Notes under the pieces: generated by a model
What the model was told of the DNA's origin: nothing
Seen by the model: the letters and a program-made list of their open reading frames with translations, nothing else
Database searches by the model: none
Position numbers and translations under genes: made by a program
Shown: positions 33,460-43,158 of the stretch, in pieces
Layout: the number at the start of each line of letters is the position of its first letter
Numbering within the stretch: the stretch's first letter is position 1
Assembly: GCA_016710325.1 (NCBI GenBank)
Contig: JADJXK010000002.1
Location: 1,364,001 to 1,428,000 of the forward strand
Reading direction: 5' to 3'
DNA length: 64,000 bases
Source: Candidatus Leptofilum proximum
GTDB lineage: Bacteria > Chloroflexota > Anaerolineae > Promineifilales > Promineifilaceae

Positions 33460-34455
33460 ATGGACAAAATTATTCTCACGGCCCAACAGCTAAAAACCTT
33501 CTACATACTTGACGTTCATGGCACCAAAAAGATCATCAAAGCGGTAAATGAAGTTGAACTTGAGATAAGGGAAAACGAAATTTATGGCATCGCTGGTGAG
33601 AGTGGTTGTGGGAAGTCTACGCTGCTCAAGGCGTTAGCGGCCGTTGTCGAACCACCACTGCGCCAGCTTGGCGGTAAAGTCATCTATCACATTGATGGGA
33701 AAGCAGTAGACGTCACATCCCTCGGGGCTGAAAAAATGAGAAGGCTGCGCTGGGACTTTGTTTCCTACGTTCCGCAAGGTTCGATGAACGTCCTCAACCC
33801 CGTTGTCAAGCTCAAAGACACGTATCATGACTTTATCTCCAGCCACGTCAACAGCAAATCCCAGGAAGAAGCGCTTAAAATGGCCCGAGCGCATATCGCT
33901 GAACTGGGCTTGCCCCCGGAGATTATGGGCGCGTATCCCCACCAACTGTCCGGCGGCATGCGGCAGCGGGTCACCATTGCCCTGGCAGCACTGCTAAAAC
34001 CCAAAATTATCATCGCCGACGAACCCACGACTGCCCTCGATGTTGTGGTCCAGCGCGGCGTGATGCAGCTTCTCAAAGACATTCAAAAGAAGCTGCAAAA
34101 CACAATCATCCTGGTGACGCACGACATGGGCGTCCATGCCAATGTCGCCGACCGTATTGGCATTATGTATGCCGGTAAAATAGTGGAAGAGGCCCCAACC
34201 GAAAAGATTTTCCGCGAGCCGCTCCATCCCTACACCCAGTTTCTGATTAACTCGCTGCCAAAATTTGGCGATAAAACGCCGCGTGAAAGCGTGCCCGGCA
34301 GCCCTCCTTCGCTGGCCGACCTGCCGTCTGGCTGTCCCTTCCATCCCAGGTGCCCCCAGGTCCTGGACATTTGCAGAGAACAAATGCCTACCTATATTGC
34401 CGTAACGCCCAACCATAAAGTTGCCTGCTGGCTAGTCGAGGAAGAACATGGATAA
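33460..34455 (+). CDS. DppD/OppD-type ABC ATPase
   Basis: The 331-residue ATPase starts at MDKIILTAQQLKTFY (AAGG nearby); the longer frame would run through the permease gene and the palindrome. It has Walker A GESGCGKST (47-55 region), signature LSGGMRQRV, Walker B IIADEPTTALD and switch His in VTHDMGVHA. The C-terminal oligopeptide-type domain has cysteines (SGCPFHPRCPQVLDIC...) that in relatives bind an Fe-S cluster. It overlaps the next ATPase gene by 8 bases. Confidence 0.94.
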   Translation: MDKIILTAQQLKTFYILDVHGTKKIIKAVNEVELEIRENEIYGIAGESGCGKSTLLKALAAVVEPPLRQLGGKVIYHIDGKAVDVTSLGAEKMRRLRWDFVSYVPQGSMNVLNPVVKLKDTYHDFISSHVNSKSQEEALKMARAHIAELGLPPEIMGAYPHQLSGGMRQRVTIALAALLKPKIIIADEPTTALDVVVQRGVMQLLKDIQKKLQNTIILVTHDMGVHANVADRIGIMYAGKIVEEAPTEKIFREPLHPYTQFLINSLPKFGDKTPRESVPGSPPSLADLPSGCPFHPRCPQVLDICREQMPTYIAVTPNHKVACWLVEEEHG

Positions 34456-35413
34456 ACTGCTTGAGGTTAAAAATCTAACAAAGGTCTACTCCCTAGGGAG
34501 CATCACTTCGAGGATCAGAATCACAGCCACAGATAACGTTTCATTTTATATCAAGCCGGCTGAAATTTTCACCTTGGCTGGTGAAAGTGGCTGTGGCAAA
34601 ACGACAACTGCCAAAATGGTTCTGAGTTTTGAAGAGCCAACTTCCGGCACCATTGTCCACAAAGGAAAGCCGAGAGCAAAAAATGAAAAGGTCTGGTTTA
34701 CGCAAGGGGTCCAGGCAATTTACCAGGACCCGTTTGGCACTTTTAATCCCTTAAGAACCGTTGACCGGTATTTTTTTGAAACTGTTCAGAATTTTAAGCT
34801 GGCCGATAGTAGGGATACGGCCGTAACCCTCATCGACCGCAAGCTAAAAGCAGTAGGCCTTTCTTACGAGGAGTTCGCTGGCAAATACCCCAGTGAGTTT
34901 TCTGGCGGCCAGCTGCAAAGAATATCGATTGCCAGGGCACTCCTGACCGACCCCGTCCTGCTCATTGCCGATGAACCCGTTTCGATGGTTGATGCCTCCC
35001 TGAGGATGTCAATCGTGAACCTGTTTAAGAAATTGAAAGAAGAATTTGGTATGAGTGTGCTCTATATTACGCACGACCTGGCCACCGCCTATTATGTCAG
35101 CGACCGGATTGCCATCATGTTTAGAGGAAACATTGTCGAAATGGGGACAGTGGAAGAGGTGCTGATGAACCCTCGCCATCCTTATACTCAGATGCTGAGA
35201 GATTCGATCCCTGAAGCGGACCCAAAACGACGATGGCGCGGACGGGTGAATCTCAACGAGACCGAATACGAAGAATACCTGAAGCAAGGCTGCCGTTATG
35301 CTGGACGCTGCCCCCTTGTCATGGACATTTGCCGACAAGAGGCTCCAGCCAATATTCAGGTTGGCGACGTCCTTGTCAGGTGCCACAAATACACCGAAAG
35401 CGTGATGACCTGA
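34448..35413 (+). CDS. DppF/OppF-type ABC ATPase
   Basis: The 321-residue ATPase has Walker A GESGCGKTTT, signature FSGGQLQRI, Walker B LIADEPVSMVD and switch His in ITHDLATAYYV, and the C-terminal cysteine block (GCRYAGRCPLVMDIC). FSGGQ is a mild variant of LSGGQ. It completes the five-gene importer; the GH3 gene follows after 19 bases. Confidence 0.94.
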   Translation: MDKLLEVKNLTKVYSLGSITSRIRITATDNVSFYIKPAEIFTLAGESGCGKTTTAKMVLSFEEPTSGTIVHKGKPRAKNEKVWFTQGVQAIYQDPFGTFNPLRTVDRYFFETVQNFKLADSRDTAVTLIDRKLKAVGLSYEEFAGKYPSEFSGGQLQRISIARALLTDPVLLIADEPVSMVDASLRMSIVNLFKKLKEEFGMSVLYITHDLATAYYVSDRIAIMFRGNIVEMGTVEEVLMNPRHPYTQMLRDSIPEADPKRRWRGRVNLNETEYEEYLKQGCRYAGRCPLVMDICRQEAPANIQVGDVLVRCHKYTESVMT

Positions 35414-35432
35414 ACCCAGGAGTTTCTGCTAC

Positions 35433-38018
35433 ATGTACAAATATAAGAACAACAATTTGGCTGTGAAGGACCGCGTTGACCATCTGATCAATCAAATGAC
35501 TTTGGAAGAAAAAGTATCCCAGATGACTCACGACGCGGCCGCCATCGAACGATTGGGCATACCGGCCTATAACTGGTGGAATGAAGCCCTTCATGGCGTC
35601 GGGCGCGCCGGGGTGGCCACCGTCTTTCCCCAGGCCATTGGGCTGGCGGCTACCTGGAATCCCGACCTGATGGGCCGAATAGCGGCCGCCATTGCCGATG
35701 AAGCACGGGCCAAACATCACGAGGCGCTGCGGCGGAGCATCCGCGAAATCTACACTGGCCTGACCTTTTGGTCGCCCAATATCAACATCTTTCGCGACCC
35801 GCGTTGGGGGCGCGGGCAGGAAACATATGGCGAGGACCCCTATCTCACTGCATCCATGGGCGTTCCCTTTGTCAAAGGGCTCCAGGGCGACGACCCCCAC
35901 TACTTGAAACTGGTGGCCACGCCCAAACATTACGCCGTGCACAGCGGCCCGGAATCACGCCGCCACTCCTTCGATGCGCAGGTCCATGAACGTGATTTGC
36001 GGGAAACGTATCTGCCCCATTTTGAGGCTTGTGTGAAGGAGGCCGACGCCTACTCTATCATGGGTGCCTATAATCGCACCAACGGCGAAGCCTGCTGCGC
36101 CAGCCCCACCCTGCTCCAGAAAATCTTGCGTGACGAATGGGGATTTGAGGGATTTGTTGTTTCTGACTGTCTGGCAATTTATGATATTTACGCCAACCAT
36201 AAGATTGTGGAAACGGCCGCAGCCGCGGCCGCCCTGGCTGTTGAAAATGGCTGCGAACTTAACTGCGGCTGCACCTATCCAGCCTTGAAGAGCGCCGTCG
36301 AACAAGGGCTGATTGCCGAAAGTGCCATTGATGTTGCCCTGAGGCGGCTCTTCACGGCCCGTTTCCTGCTTGGCATGTTTGATCCCCCCGAAACCGTTCC
36401 TTTTTCCCAGATTCCTTACGATGTCATAAACTGCGAAGCCCATCAAGTGCTCGCTCTTCAGGCTGCACGGGAATCTATTGTTCTGCTTAAGAATGAAGAC
36501 AACCTCCTGCCTCTGAGCAAAGAGATTGACTCAATCGCCGTCATTGGCCCCAACGCCGACGATTTACAATCACTTTTGGGCAATTACAACGGTACACCCG
36601 CCGTGGCCTCATCCCTTTTGACCGGCATTCGCAAGAAAGTTGCCCCCACAACCAAAGTTTATTACGCTCAGGGCTGCGCTATTGCCGACGGCGTACCGCC
36701 TCTGGAGGTTATCCCAACGACGTATTTGTATCCGGCTGATGCGAGTGAAAAGGTGAATGGGTTAACGGCCGTTTACTACAACAACCCAACCTTTGCAGGC
36801 ACCCCCGTCATCGAGCGTATCGACAGCACCGTTAATGCCATCTGGAAAGATACTACACCCATAACCGGGCGGTGGGGCGATGATTTTTCGGTGCGCTGGT
36901 CCGGCTTCCTCGTTCCACCGAAAAGCGGCACTTATCAAATTGCTGTGAATGGCTTCAGTGCCTATGATCTCCTGATCGATGATGAAATGATTGTCACCTA
37001 TACTGACATTCACCATCCGCGCATCAAAAGCAGAGAAATCCAGCTGGAAGCTGGCCGTTTTTACAAAATCCGGCTGGACTACACCAGCAAAGGGCTGGAC
37101 CCGCAGGTACAGCTCTTGTGGGCTTACCTTGATACGGATTACCTGACCGGGGCGCTAGAAGCGGCCGAAAAAGCCGATGTCATCATCGCCGCGCTGGGTC
37201 TTTCGCCAAACCTGGAGGGGGAGGAGATGCCGGTTGACGTCGAGGGCTTTTTCGGCGGTGACCGGACCGACATTGCCTTGCCCTCGCCGCAGGAAACCCT
37301 TCTCAAAGAACTGCATGCCCTGGGCAAACCAATCATCCTGGTTCTATTGAATGGCAGTGCTCTGGCTGTCAATTGGGCGGACGAACACGTTCCGGCCATT
37401 CTGGAAGCCTGGTATCCGGGCCAGGCGGGCGGGGATGCCCTGGCCGAGGTCATTTTTGGCGATTACAATCCGGCCGGCCGCCTGCCGGTGACCTTTTACC
37501 GCTCCGTTGACGATTTGCCGCCGTTTGAAGCATACAGCATGGAAAACCGCACCTATCGCTACTTCACCGGCGAGCCACTTTATGCTTTTGGGCACGGACT
37601 CAGCTACACAACTTTCAGCTACGACAATCTTTCCATAGACCAAAGCGAGGTGGCAGCAGGCGGCAAAGTTCGCATCAGCGTTGAGGTGACCAACTGCGGC
37701 AGCCGGGCTGGTGATGAAGTGGTGCAGCTTTATACGCGGCAAACGGCCGTACCGCCCCGCCCTCTCAAAGAGCTAAAAGGCTACAAGCGCATCTCGCTGG
37801 AACCTGGGGAATGTAAAACCGTAACCTTTACTCTTCACGCCAACCAGCTTTCCGTTTACGATGAGGATCTGCTGGCGGCCCTTCATCCAGATCGAGTAGA
37901 GGTATTAGTCGGCCGTTCATCTGATTACCTACCCCTGAAAGGGGCATTTGACATTGTTAGCCCAACAACCGGGATCAAAAACGACAAAATATTCTTCAGC
38001 GATGTCAACGTTCGGTAA
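35433..38018 (+). CDS. Glycoside hydrolase family 3 with inserted PA14 domain, probable beta-xylosidase/beta-glucosidase
   Basis: The 861-residue enzyme has no signal peptide and should be cytoplasmic. The GH3 barrel (residues 1-320) includes NEALHGVGRAG, GRGQETYGEDP, KHYAVHSG and the nucleophile Asp 245 in FVVSDCLAIYD. The second GH3 domain is split by a PA14-like beta domain (about 443-568, with SGFLVPPKSGTYQIAVNG), resumes with ADVIIAALGLSPNLEGEEMP, and ends in a fibronectin-III-like domain (about 745-855). AGGAG precedes the ATG. Last place in the SBP3 importer operon suggests cleavage of imported oligosaccharides; the xylonate genes nearby favour xylose release. Confidence 0.93.
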   Translation: MYKYKNNNLAVKDRVDHLINQMTLEEKVSQMTHDAAAIERLGIPAYNWWNEALHGVGRAGVATVFPQAIGLAATWNPDLMGRIAAAIADEARAKHHEALRRSIREIYTGLTFWSPNINIFRDPRWGRGQETYGEDPYLTASMGVPFVKGLQGDDPHYLKLVATPKHYAVHSGPESRRHSFDAQVHERDLRETYLPHFEACVKEADAYSIMGAYNRTNGEACCASPTLLQKILRDEWGFEGFVVSDCLAIYDIYANHKIVETAAAAAALAVENGCELNCGCTYPALKSAVEQGLIAESAIDVALRRLFTARFLLGMFDPPETVPFSQIPYDVINCEAHQVLALQAARESIVLLKNEDNLLPLSKEIDSIAVIGPNADDLQSLLGNYNGTPAVASSLLTGIRKKVAPTTKVYYAQGCAIADGVPPLEVIPTTYLYPADASEKVNGLTAVYYNNPTFAGTPVIERIDSTVNAIWKDTTPITGRWGDDFSVRWSGFLVPPKSGTYQIAVNGFSAYDLLIDDEMIVTYTDIHHPRIKSREIQLEAGRFYKIRLDYTSKGLDPQVQLLWAYLDTDYLTGALEAAEKADVIIAALGLSPNLEGEEMPVDVEGFFGGDRTDIALPSPQETLLKELHALGKPIILVLLNGSALAVNWADEHVPAILEAWYPGQAGGDALAEVIFGDYNPAGRLPVTFYRSVDDLPPFEAYSMENRTYRYFTGEPLYAFGHGLSYTTFSYDNLSIDQSEVAAGGKVRISVEVTNCGSRAGDEVVQLYTRQTAVPPRPLKELKGYKRISLEPGECKTVTFTLHANQLSVYDEDLLAALHPDRVEVLVGRSSDYLPLKGAFDIVSPTTGIKNDKIFFSDVNVR

Positions 38019-38044
38019 ATACAAAGAAAACATCAGGCCTTCAC

Positions 38045-38524
38045 TCACTCCGCTTGGGCCAGCGCTGTTAAAAGCAAGACCAGAACACCGGCAATGGCCA
38101 TCCATTGAGCCTGCTGGCGAAAACGTTCAAGGGCCTGAGAGGCGCCGCTGTTTGTCCGCATCATCGGCCCAACCCGCAGGACGGCATTAAACCAAAACCC
38201 TAGCGCGATCATGCCCAAGATCAGGAGGTGCTTGACCAGCATCAAAACGCCCCACAGATTGCCAAAGTCGGCAAACCCCAGGTAGTTTGGATCTACCAGC
38301 ATGAGATAAACGCCAGTGACGATGAAGATAAGGAGCGAGGCATACAGCCAGACCCGACTGCGCCTGGATATTTCGCTGAGAAACGTTGTCCCAGCAGCGC
38401 CCAACTCCTTACTGCTCAAAGCTGGCAGGTAAACCAGGGCAAGTAAAAGATAGTGCCCAATCAGGACAACGGTCGCCAGCGAATGCAGCCAGAGTAACAA
38501 GGTAGTCAAAATTGATAACATCAT
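38045..38524 (-). CDS. CopD-like small membrane protein
   Basis: The 159-residue protein starts at MMLSILTTLL (AGGAAAAC upstream). Four hydrophobic helices are visible, with HSLATVVLIGHYLL in the first, SRVWLYASLLIFIVTGVYLML in the second, WGVLMLVKHLLILGMIALGFWFN in the third and WMAIAGVLVLLLTALA at the end. His residues in helices 1 and 3 resemble CopD/YebZ-type or cytochrome-like membrane proteins, but the assignment is weak. It converges on the GH3 gene (26-base gap). Confidence 0.7.
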   Translation of the reverse strand: MMLSILTTLLLWLHSLATVVLIGHYLLLALVYLPALSSKELGAAGTTFLSEISRRSRVWLYASLLIFIVTGVYLMLVDPNYLGFADFGNLWGVLMLVKHLLILGMIALGFWFNAVLRVGPMMRTNSGASQALERFRQQAQWMAIAGVLVLLLTALAQAE

Positions 38525-38586
38525 TGTTTTCCTTTTTTGTCTTAGTTCGCTAACTTTGTGCATTTAGGTTTCTTATCAAGATCAGC

Positions 38587-38641
38587 CCCGAAGGGTTTTG
38601 CTGCATACTTGAGCAGCTTCTCGACAGAAAAACCCTTCGGG
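38587..38641. terminator. Hairpin downstream of the serine hydrolase gene
   Basis: CCCGAAGGGTTTT and its perfect complement (13-base arms) surround a 29-base loop, 14 bases after the minus-strand stop at 38655. There is an internal T-run on either strand but none after the stem, so terminator function is tentative. Confidence 0.55.
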
Positions 38642-38654
38642 TCTTATAGTGGAA

Positions 38655-40568
38655 TTACAGCAACAGATTCCAATAGACCATGACCCATAAGAGAGCCAGG
38701 GCAAAAACAGTTAAGACAGTATAGAGGATACGGCCGTTCGTGTTCCAGACACGCTGCCTCCAGGTTGCTACCGCCAGCACAGGCATCGCCAGGCCGACAA
38801 CCAGTATCAAGACCGGCAAAACCATCAGCAAGCTGAACAGAGGTGGCTCGGCAAAAAAAATGCGGGGCACTCCGTAGGCCGGATCGATGTCCATAAATAC
38901 GGACAGGAAACCCAGCACAAAAACCAGGAAGAGCAGGCCAAAGAGGGTGGCTGCCAGACGGGCCAGCCGACCGATAACTGGTTGGGGCTGGCGCGTCCGC
39001 CGGTTTTGCAGAAAGGCTACGAACCAGCCAACCATCGTCACAATAAACAGAAGCAATCCACTCACAAGCAGAAAACTGTGCCAACCAATCGAGCCGTACC
39101 AGGGTGTTTTGATAAAGCCAAAAGGTATGCTGGGAAGCAGAAGCTTTTGTCCCTCATCGTCGGTGCGGTAAACCAACTGGTTGGACGGGTCATACCGGTC
39201 TTGCAACAGACCCGGTTCTACCTCCACAAACTGCCGCGCTTGCCCGACGATGGAGACAACCAGATAGCCTTCATCGTTCAGGCTGGCGTTGATTGGCGTG
39301 GTCAGGCTGATGATCTTCTCAAAGGTGGAGAAGTTGTTGCGGGCCAGAGTGTACGCGCCAAGATAGGGGGTGATACGTTCGCTGAAGTCGGCTGGTGACT
39401 GGAGAGCAGTCGCGGCTTCTACCGGATAATAACGATCAAGGAACGCGTTTAAGACTGCATTACTGACCTCGGCGCCACCTGTGCTGTTGGTGGAGATAAA
39501 TAAACCAATATTCTGCTCGGGGATGAGGAATAACCCGGTATGGAACAGAATGGTATCGCCGCCGTGGGAAAGGATGCGCTGGCCGTTGATGGTGCTCGCG
39601 AAGAAGCCATAGGCCATGCCGTTAAGCCGCGGGTCGTGTGTGAAAAGCTGCTGCTGCATCTGCCGGGCAGTGTTTTCCTGGAGAATTTGTGACTCGCCAA
39701 AACGGCCGTTTTGCAGATGAGCCATCATAAATCGAGCCATGTCGGCTGCCGTGGCGCTCAACGACCCGGCCGGATACGCCTGCACGTACTCAAAACCGCC
39801 TTCCAGGTAACCACCATTGGCAAAGTTGTACCCTTCGGACATATCTGAAGCCAGATTTTCGGGCAGGGGCTGGCGGAAGGTGCTGTGTTCCATTTGCAGC
39901 GGGGCAAAGATATTTTGCTCCACATACTCAGCAAAAGGAAGGCCAGACACCCGTTCTACGATGTAACCAGCCAGAGCTGTCCCATAGTTGGAATACGCGC
40001 CTATTTCACCGGGTGGATAAACACGCGCGGGAATGTGTGTTTTCAGGTATTCATCCAACGGGTGCATTTCCTCGGCACTGAGTTTGAACAAATCCTCGCC
40101 GATGTCCTCAAAACCCGGCGTGTGCGTCAGCAAATGTTTGAGCGTGATAGGTTCTGGATAGGTGTCTGGAATGGTGAAATCCAGGTACTCATTGACATCT
40201 GTGTCCAGTGAAAGTTTCCCCTGCTCTACCAGCTGCATGACGGCCGTCCACACAAACAGCTTAGAGACCGAACCAGGGCGGAAAAGGGTGCGTTCTGGAT
40301 CAACCGGGATGTGCTGTGCCAGATCAGCATAGCCATACCCTTTGTTGAAAAAGATTTCACCATCTTTAACCACGGCCACCACCGCCCCGGCGATATGGTT
40401 ACTTTCCATTTCGGCCGTTAACACGCCGTCAAGGAAGGCTTCCAGCTCGGACGGATCGGTTGGCCCATTCACTGCGGGCTGGGCGGCCACGGGCGAAGCC
40501 ATCAGGAACAAAACGCTGATCAATATCCAGGGTAAAAGTCGGAAAGAGTTTCTTTTTGGCGTTTTCAT
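38655..40568 (-). CDS. Secreted serine hydrolase, class C beta-lactamase/D-Ala-D-Ala carboxypeptidase fold, membrane-anchored
   Basis: The 637-residue protein has a signal peptide (residues 10-30, ending PVAAQ) and a beta-lactamase-like domain with all three motifs: SVSK (Ser 100, Lys 103), YSN (Tyr 192, Asn 194) and HGG (335-337). A linker domain (about 390-490) is followed by four predicted C-terminal helices (residues 500-637). Homologues act as esterases, peptidases or penicillin-binding proteins on the cell surface. GAGGAG precedes the ATG. The C-terminal membrane domain would keep the enzyme at the outer face of the membrane. True substrate is unknown. Confidence 0.9.
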   Translation of the reverse strand: MKTPKRNSFRLLPWILISVLFLMASPVAAQPAVNGPTDPSELEAFLDGVLTAEMESNHIAGAVVAVVKDGEIFFNKGYGYADLAQHIPVDPERTLFRPGSVSKLFVWTAVMQLVEQGKLSLDTDVNEYLDFTIPDTYPEPITLKHLLTHTPGFEDIGEDLFKLSAEEMHPLDEYLKTHIPARVYPPGEIGAYSNYGTALAGYIVERVSGLPFAEYVEQNIFAPLQMEHSTFRQPLPENLASDMSEGYNFANGGYLEGGFEYVQAYPAGSLSATAADMARFMMAHLQNGRFGESQILQENTARQMQQQLFTHDPRLNGMAYGFFASTINGQRILSHGGDTILFHTGLFLIPEQNIGLFISTNSTGGAEVSNAVLNAFLDRYYPVEAATALQSPADFSERITPYLGAYTLARNNFSTFEKIISLTTPINASLNDEGYLVVSIVGQARQFVEVEPGLLQDRYDPSNQLVYRTDDEGQKLLLPSIPFGFIKTPWYGSIGWHSFLLVSGLLLFIVTMVGWFVAFLQNRRTRQPQPVIGRLARLAATLFGLLFLVFVLGFLSVFMDIDPAYGVPRIFFAEPPLFSLLMVLPVLILVVGLAMPVLAVATWRQRVWNTNGRILYTVLTVFALALLWVMVYWNLLL

Positions 40569-40588
40569 ACGTCTCCTCGTTTTTCTAA

Positions 40589-42109
40589 TTATAAATCCTG
40601 CTTAATTCCTTGTTCCCTCCCCTCCACTTCTTCCAACAAGCGTGTAGCCGTTAGCCGGGCTGAAACGAGGGCCGTGGGCACGCCGGTACCGGGGTGCGTG
40701 CTGGCGCCCACAAAATAGAGATTGTGGTACTGCGCGTGCCGGTTATGCGGCCGCATGTAACCGAGCTGCGTTAAGTTATGGCCCAGGCCATGCGTGGCGC
40801 CCTTCACCAGGTTGTACCGTTTGCGCCACGAAAGCGGTGTGTAATTCACCTCAAATTTCAGATGTGCTTCCAGGTCAGAAATGCCTAAATCAGCCAGCCG
40901 TTTAAAAACTGCCTGCCTCGCCCGGTGGCGAATCTCGGGCCAATCTTGCTCACCTGTTTCGTCCAAGTGCCCCACGGGGGCGATAGCGATGAGGGTGTCT
41001 TCTCCGGGTGGGGCCATGGAAGGATCAAGCCTTGCCGGGGCGTGGATATAGAGGCTGGGGGTTTGCGGCAGTGTTAGCTCGTCAATAATGCTGTCGAAGT
41101 TGGCCCGGTAATCATCGACCAGAAAGAGGGTGTGTGGTGGCAGCTGCGGATACGGCTTGTCCACCCCCCAAAAGAAGCTGACCACCGAACAGGAATACCG
41201 CTTGCGCTTCATTTTCTGCGCCATGTTGCTGTTGGGCAGCAAAGTTTGGTAAACGTAGGGCAGGTCGGCATTGGCAACAATGGCCTCTGCTTTTAGAGAA
41301 CGGCCGTCTGCCAACAACACCCCCGTTGCTTTGGAACCATTTACCGTGATTTGGGAAACGGCCGTTTGATACACAAACTCAACACCTGCTGCCAGGGCCA
41401 GTTCCATCAACGCTTCCACAATCCGGTACATGCCTCCTTTTGGGTACCAGACGCCATGCGCTAACTCCGTATAGGGCATCATCGAAAATGTAGCTGGCGC
41501 CTCAAAGGGACTCAAGCCCATATACACGTCCTGAAAAGTGAAGGCCGCCTTTAAGCGAGGGCTGGTGAAGTAGCGAGCCATATTGTCGTAGTGCTTCACC
41601 AGGGGTTTGATCTGGTGCAGCAGCGGGATATTTTGCAGCGAGAAAAAGTCAGCTGCCCGGCGAAAATCGCGGTTTACCAACTGTTTCATGGCCACGTGAT
41701 AATGACGACAGCCCTCATCGAGATAGCGCAGCAAGCCATGAAAGCTGCCGGGTTCGATGCGCTCCAGTTGTTCCTGCAGATGCTTCATGTCTGAAGTCAG
41801 CGCCAGTTGGCTGTTGTCGTCAAAGACCAGGTGATAGGTGGGATCCACACGCTGCAAGTCCAACATCTCGGTGAAAGACGCCCCCATGGCGGCAAATTCG
41901 GCCTCATAAACCAGCGGCATTACCAGCAATGTTGGTCCGCAGTCAAAGTGATGGCCATCACGCACAAACCGGTCGCAGCGGCCACCGGGACGGCCGTTCT
42001 TTTCCAGCACCGTAACGTGCAGTCCCTGTTGTGCCAGGTGAACGGCCGTGGCAATACCGCCAATGCCCGCGCCAATGACAATAACTGAAGGCTTTTGCAC
42101 CATATTCAT
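40589..42109 (-). CDS. crtI: Phytoene desaturase (CrtI) family FAD oxidoreductase
   Basis: The 506-residue enzyme has an N-terminal FAD-binding motif (VIVIGAGIGGIATAVHLAQ), the following GRPGGRCDRFV block, FDCGPTLLVMP, and a C-terminal FVGASTHPGTGVPTALVSARL stretch typical of carotenoid desaturases. These enzymes introduce conjugated double bases into phytoene or diapophytoene, peripheral to the membrane. Its start shares a base with the stop of the CrtB-type gene (TGATG), so the two form a minimal carotenoid operon. Whether the product is C30 or C40 cannot be told. Confidence 0.9.
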   Translation of the reverse strand: MNMVQKPSVIVIGAGIGGIATAVHLAQQGLHVTVLEKNGRPGGRCDRFVRDGHHFDCGPTLLVMPLVYEAEFAAMGASFTEMLDLQRVDPTYHLVFDDNSQLALTSDMKHLQEQLERIEPGSFHGLLRYLDEGCRHYHVAMKQLVNRDFRRAADFFSLQNIPLLHQIKPLVKHYDNMARYFTSPRLKAAFTFQDVYMGLSPFEAPATFSMMPYTELAHGVWYPKGGMYRIVEALMELALAAGVEFVYQTAVSQITVNGSKATGVLLADGRSLKAEAIVANADLPYVYQTLLPNSNMAQKMKRKRYSCSVVSFFWGVDKPYPQLPPHTLFLVDDYRANFDSIIDELTLPQTPSLYIHAPARLDPSMAPPGEDTLIAIAPVGHLDETGEQDWPEIRHRARQAVFKRLADLGISDLEAHLKFEVNYTPLSWRKRYNLVKGATHGLGHNLTQLGYMRPHNRHAQYHNLYFVGASTHPGTGVPTALVSARLTATRLLEEVEGREQGIKQDL

Positions 42110-43131
42110 CAGGGCATCTCCTCACGCCATGACTTTGAAGATGATCTGCCTGTTTGCTGCATGGACGAAGCAACTGTTTGTTTCAAGGCGGTCAGACCCA
42201 CCTTAAAACCAGACTTTGCACTTTTGCGTTCAGGGTAAGCAGCCCGCAGGTGATAATCATCTTTTTCGATGGCGTCCAGGACGACCTCAAAGCGGGCAAT
42301 ATAAGCGTACCCGGTCAGGCGGCAGCGTAGATTTTCTACCCGCGCCAGGTACGTTCTGCCCAGGGCAAAATAACGGCGCGCCAGATGCACGCGCTGCCGC
42401 ACCCAGGCGCGATACGCCTCATGATTGACATCTGTGGGAATAAGATTGTGCTGGTTCAGGTATTCACAGGGGATGTTGTAGTAGCCAACGGCCGTATCCT
42501 CAATGGCGTCACGCAGCATGTGGATGATGTGTGCCCCGGTTACGGCGAAATAGCGGGTTTCATCCTGAGGCGACCAATCATGATGGCCAATGAAAGTGTG
42601 CAGGGCTTCGGTAACGGCCGTTGCCAGAGCCTTTGTATATTCGTCCAGTTCTGCCTGGGAGATGAACCGACCTTTCCGTTCGGCATCAAATACCATAACA
42701 GCCATCATTTGTTCGATGTAAGTGCGCAGGCCTTTGTTTGTCGCCTGGCTGCCGTGGATCAAATCGGCAACCAGCTTTTCTTCTGGACACAAATCCAGCG
42801 GCCAATCACCCTGGCAGCACCGGGCAATAATCTCCTGCTGACGTGCCAAAAAATCGAGGCGCGCTGCCTGCGATGTTTGCTCTTGGTCAACCACATCATC
42901 AACCCAGCGGAAATAGGCGTAAGCACGATACGCATTGGCAATCAACGGGCGATCAACCAGGTAACGAATGGTGAAATAAGTCTGGCTGCTGGCTTCCCTG
43001 GTAATGAACTCTGCCAGATGAGAGGGGGCAAAAGAAAATCGGTGAAGTTTTTCTTGTTCCCGACTTTTGTTTACGGACGATTGCTGACTGGTCAACTTTG
43101 TTTGATACAGCGCTAACAACGGATGGGACAT
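42109..43131 (-). CDS. crtB: Squalene/phytoene synthase (CrtB/CrtM) family protein
   Basis: The 340-residue prenyl-condensing enzyme carries the first Asp-rich motif in YFRWVDDVVDQEQ (around residue 75) and a second acidic motif in LRDAIEDTAVGYYN (around 210), which bind Mg-diphosphate. AYRAYAYFRWVDD and IEQMMAVMVFDAERKG are as expected for the family. The second motif departs from the common DVGEDxxxGR form, so function as a phytoene, dehydrosqualene or squalene-pathway synthase is uncertain. It is the first gene of the carotenoid operon and is preceded by a promoter with a CRP-like palindrome. Confidence 0.85.
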   Translation of the reverse strand: MSHPLLALYQTKLTSQQSSVNKSREQEKLHRFSFAPSHLAEFITREASSQTYFTIRYLVDRPLIANAYRAYAYFRWVDDVVDQEQTSQAARLDFLARQQEIIARCCQGDWPLDLCPEEKLVADLIHGSQATNKGLRTYIEQMMAVMVFDAERKGRFISQAELDEYTKALATAVTEALHTFIGHHDWSPQDETRYFAVTGAHIIHMLRDAIEDTAVGYYNIPCEYLNQHNLIPTDVNHEAYRAWVRQRVHLARRYFALGRTYLARVENLRCRLTGYAYIARFEVVLDAIEKDDYHLRAAYPERKSAKSGFKVGLTALKQTVASSMQQTGRSSSKSWREEMP

Positions 43132-43158
43132 CTACTCTGCCTCCGGCAAAACAGTAAT

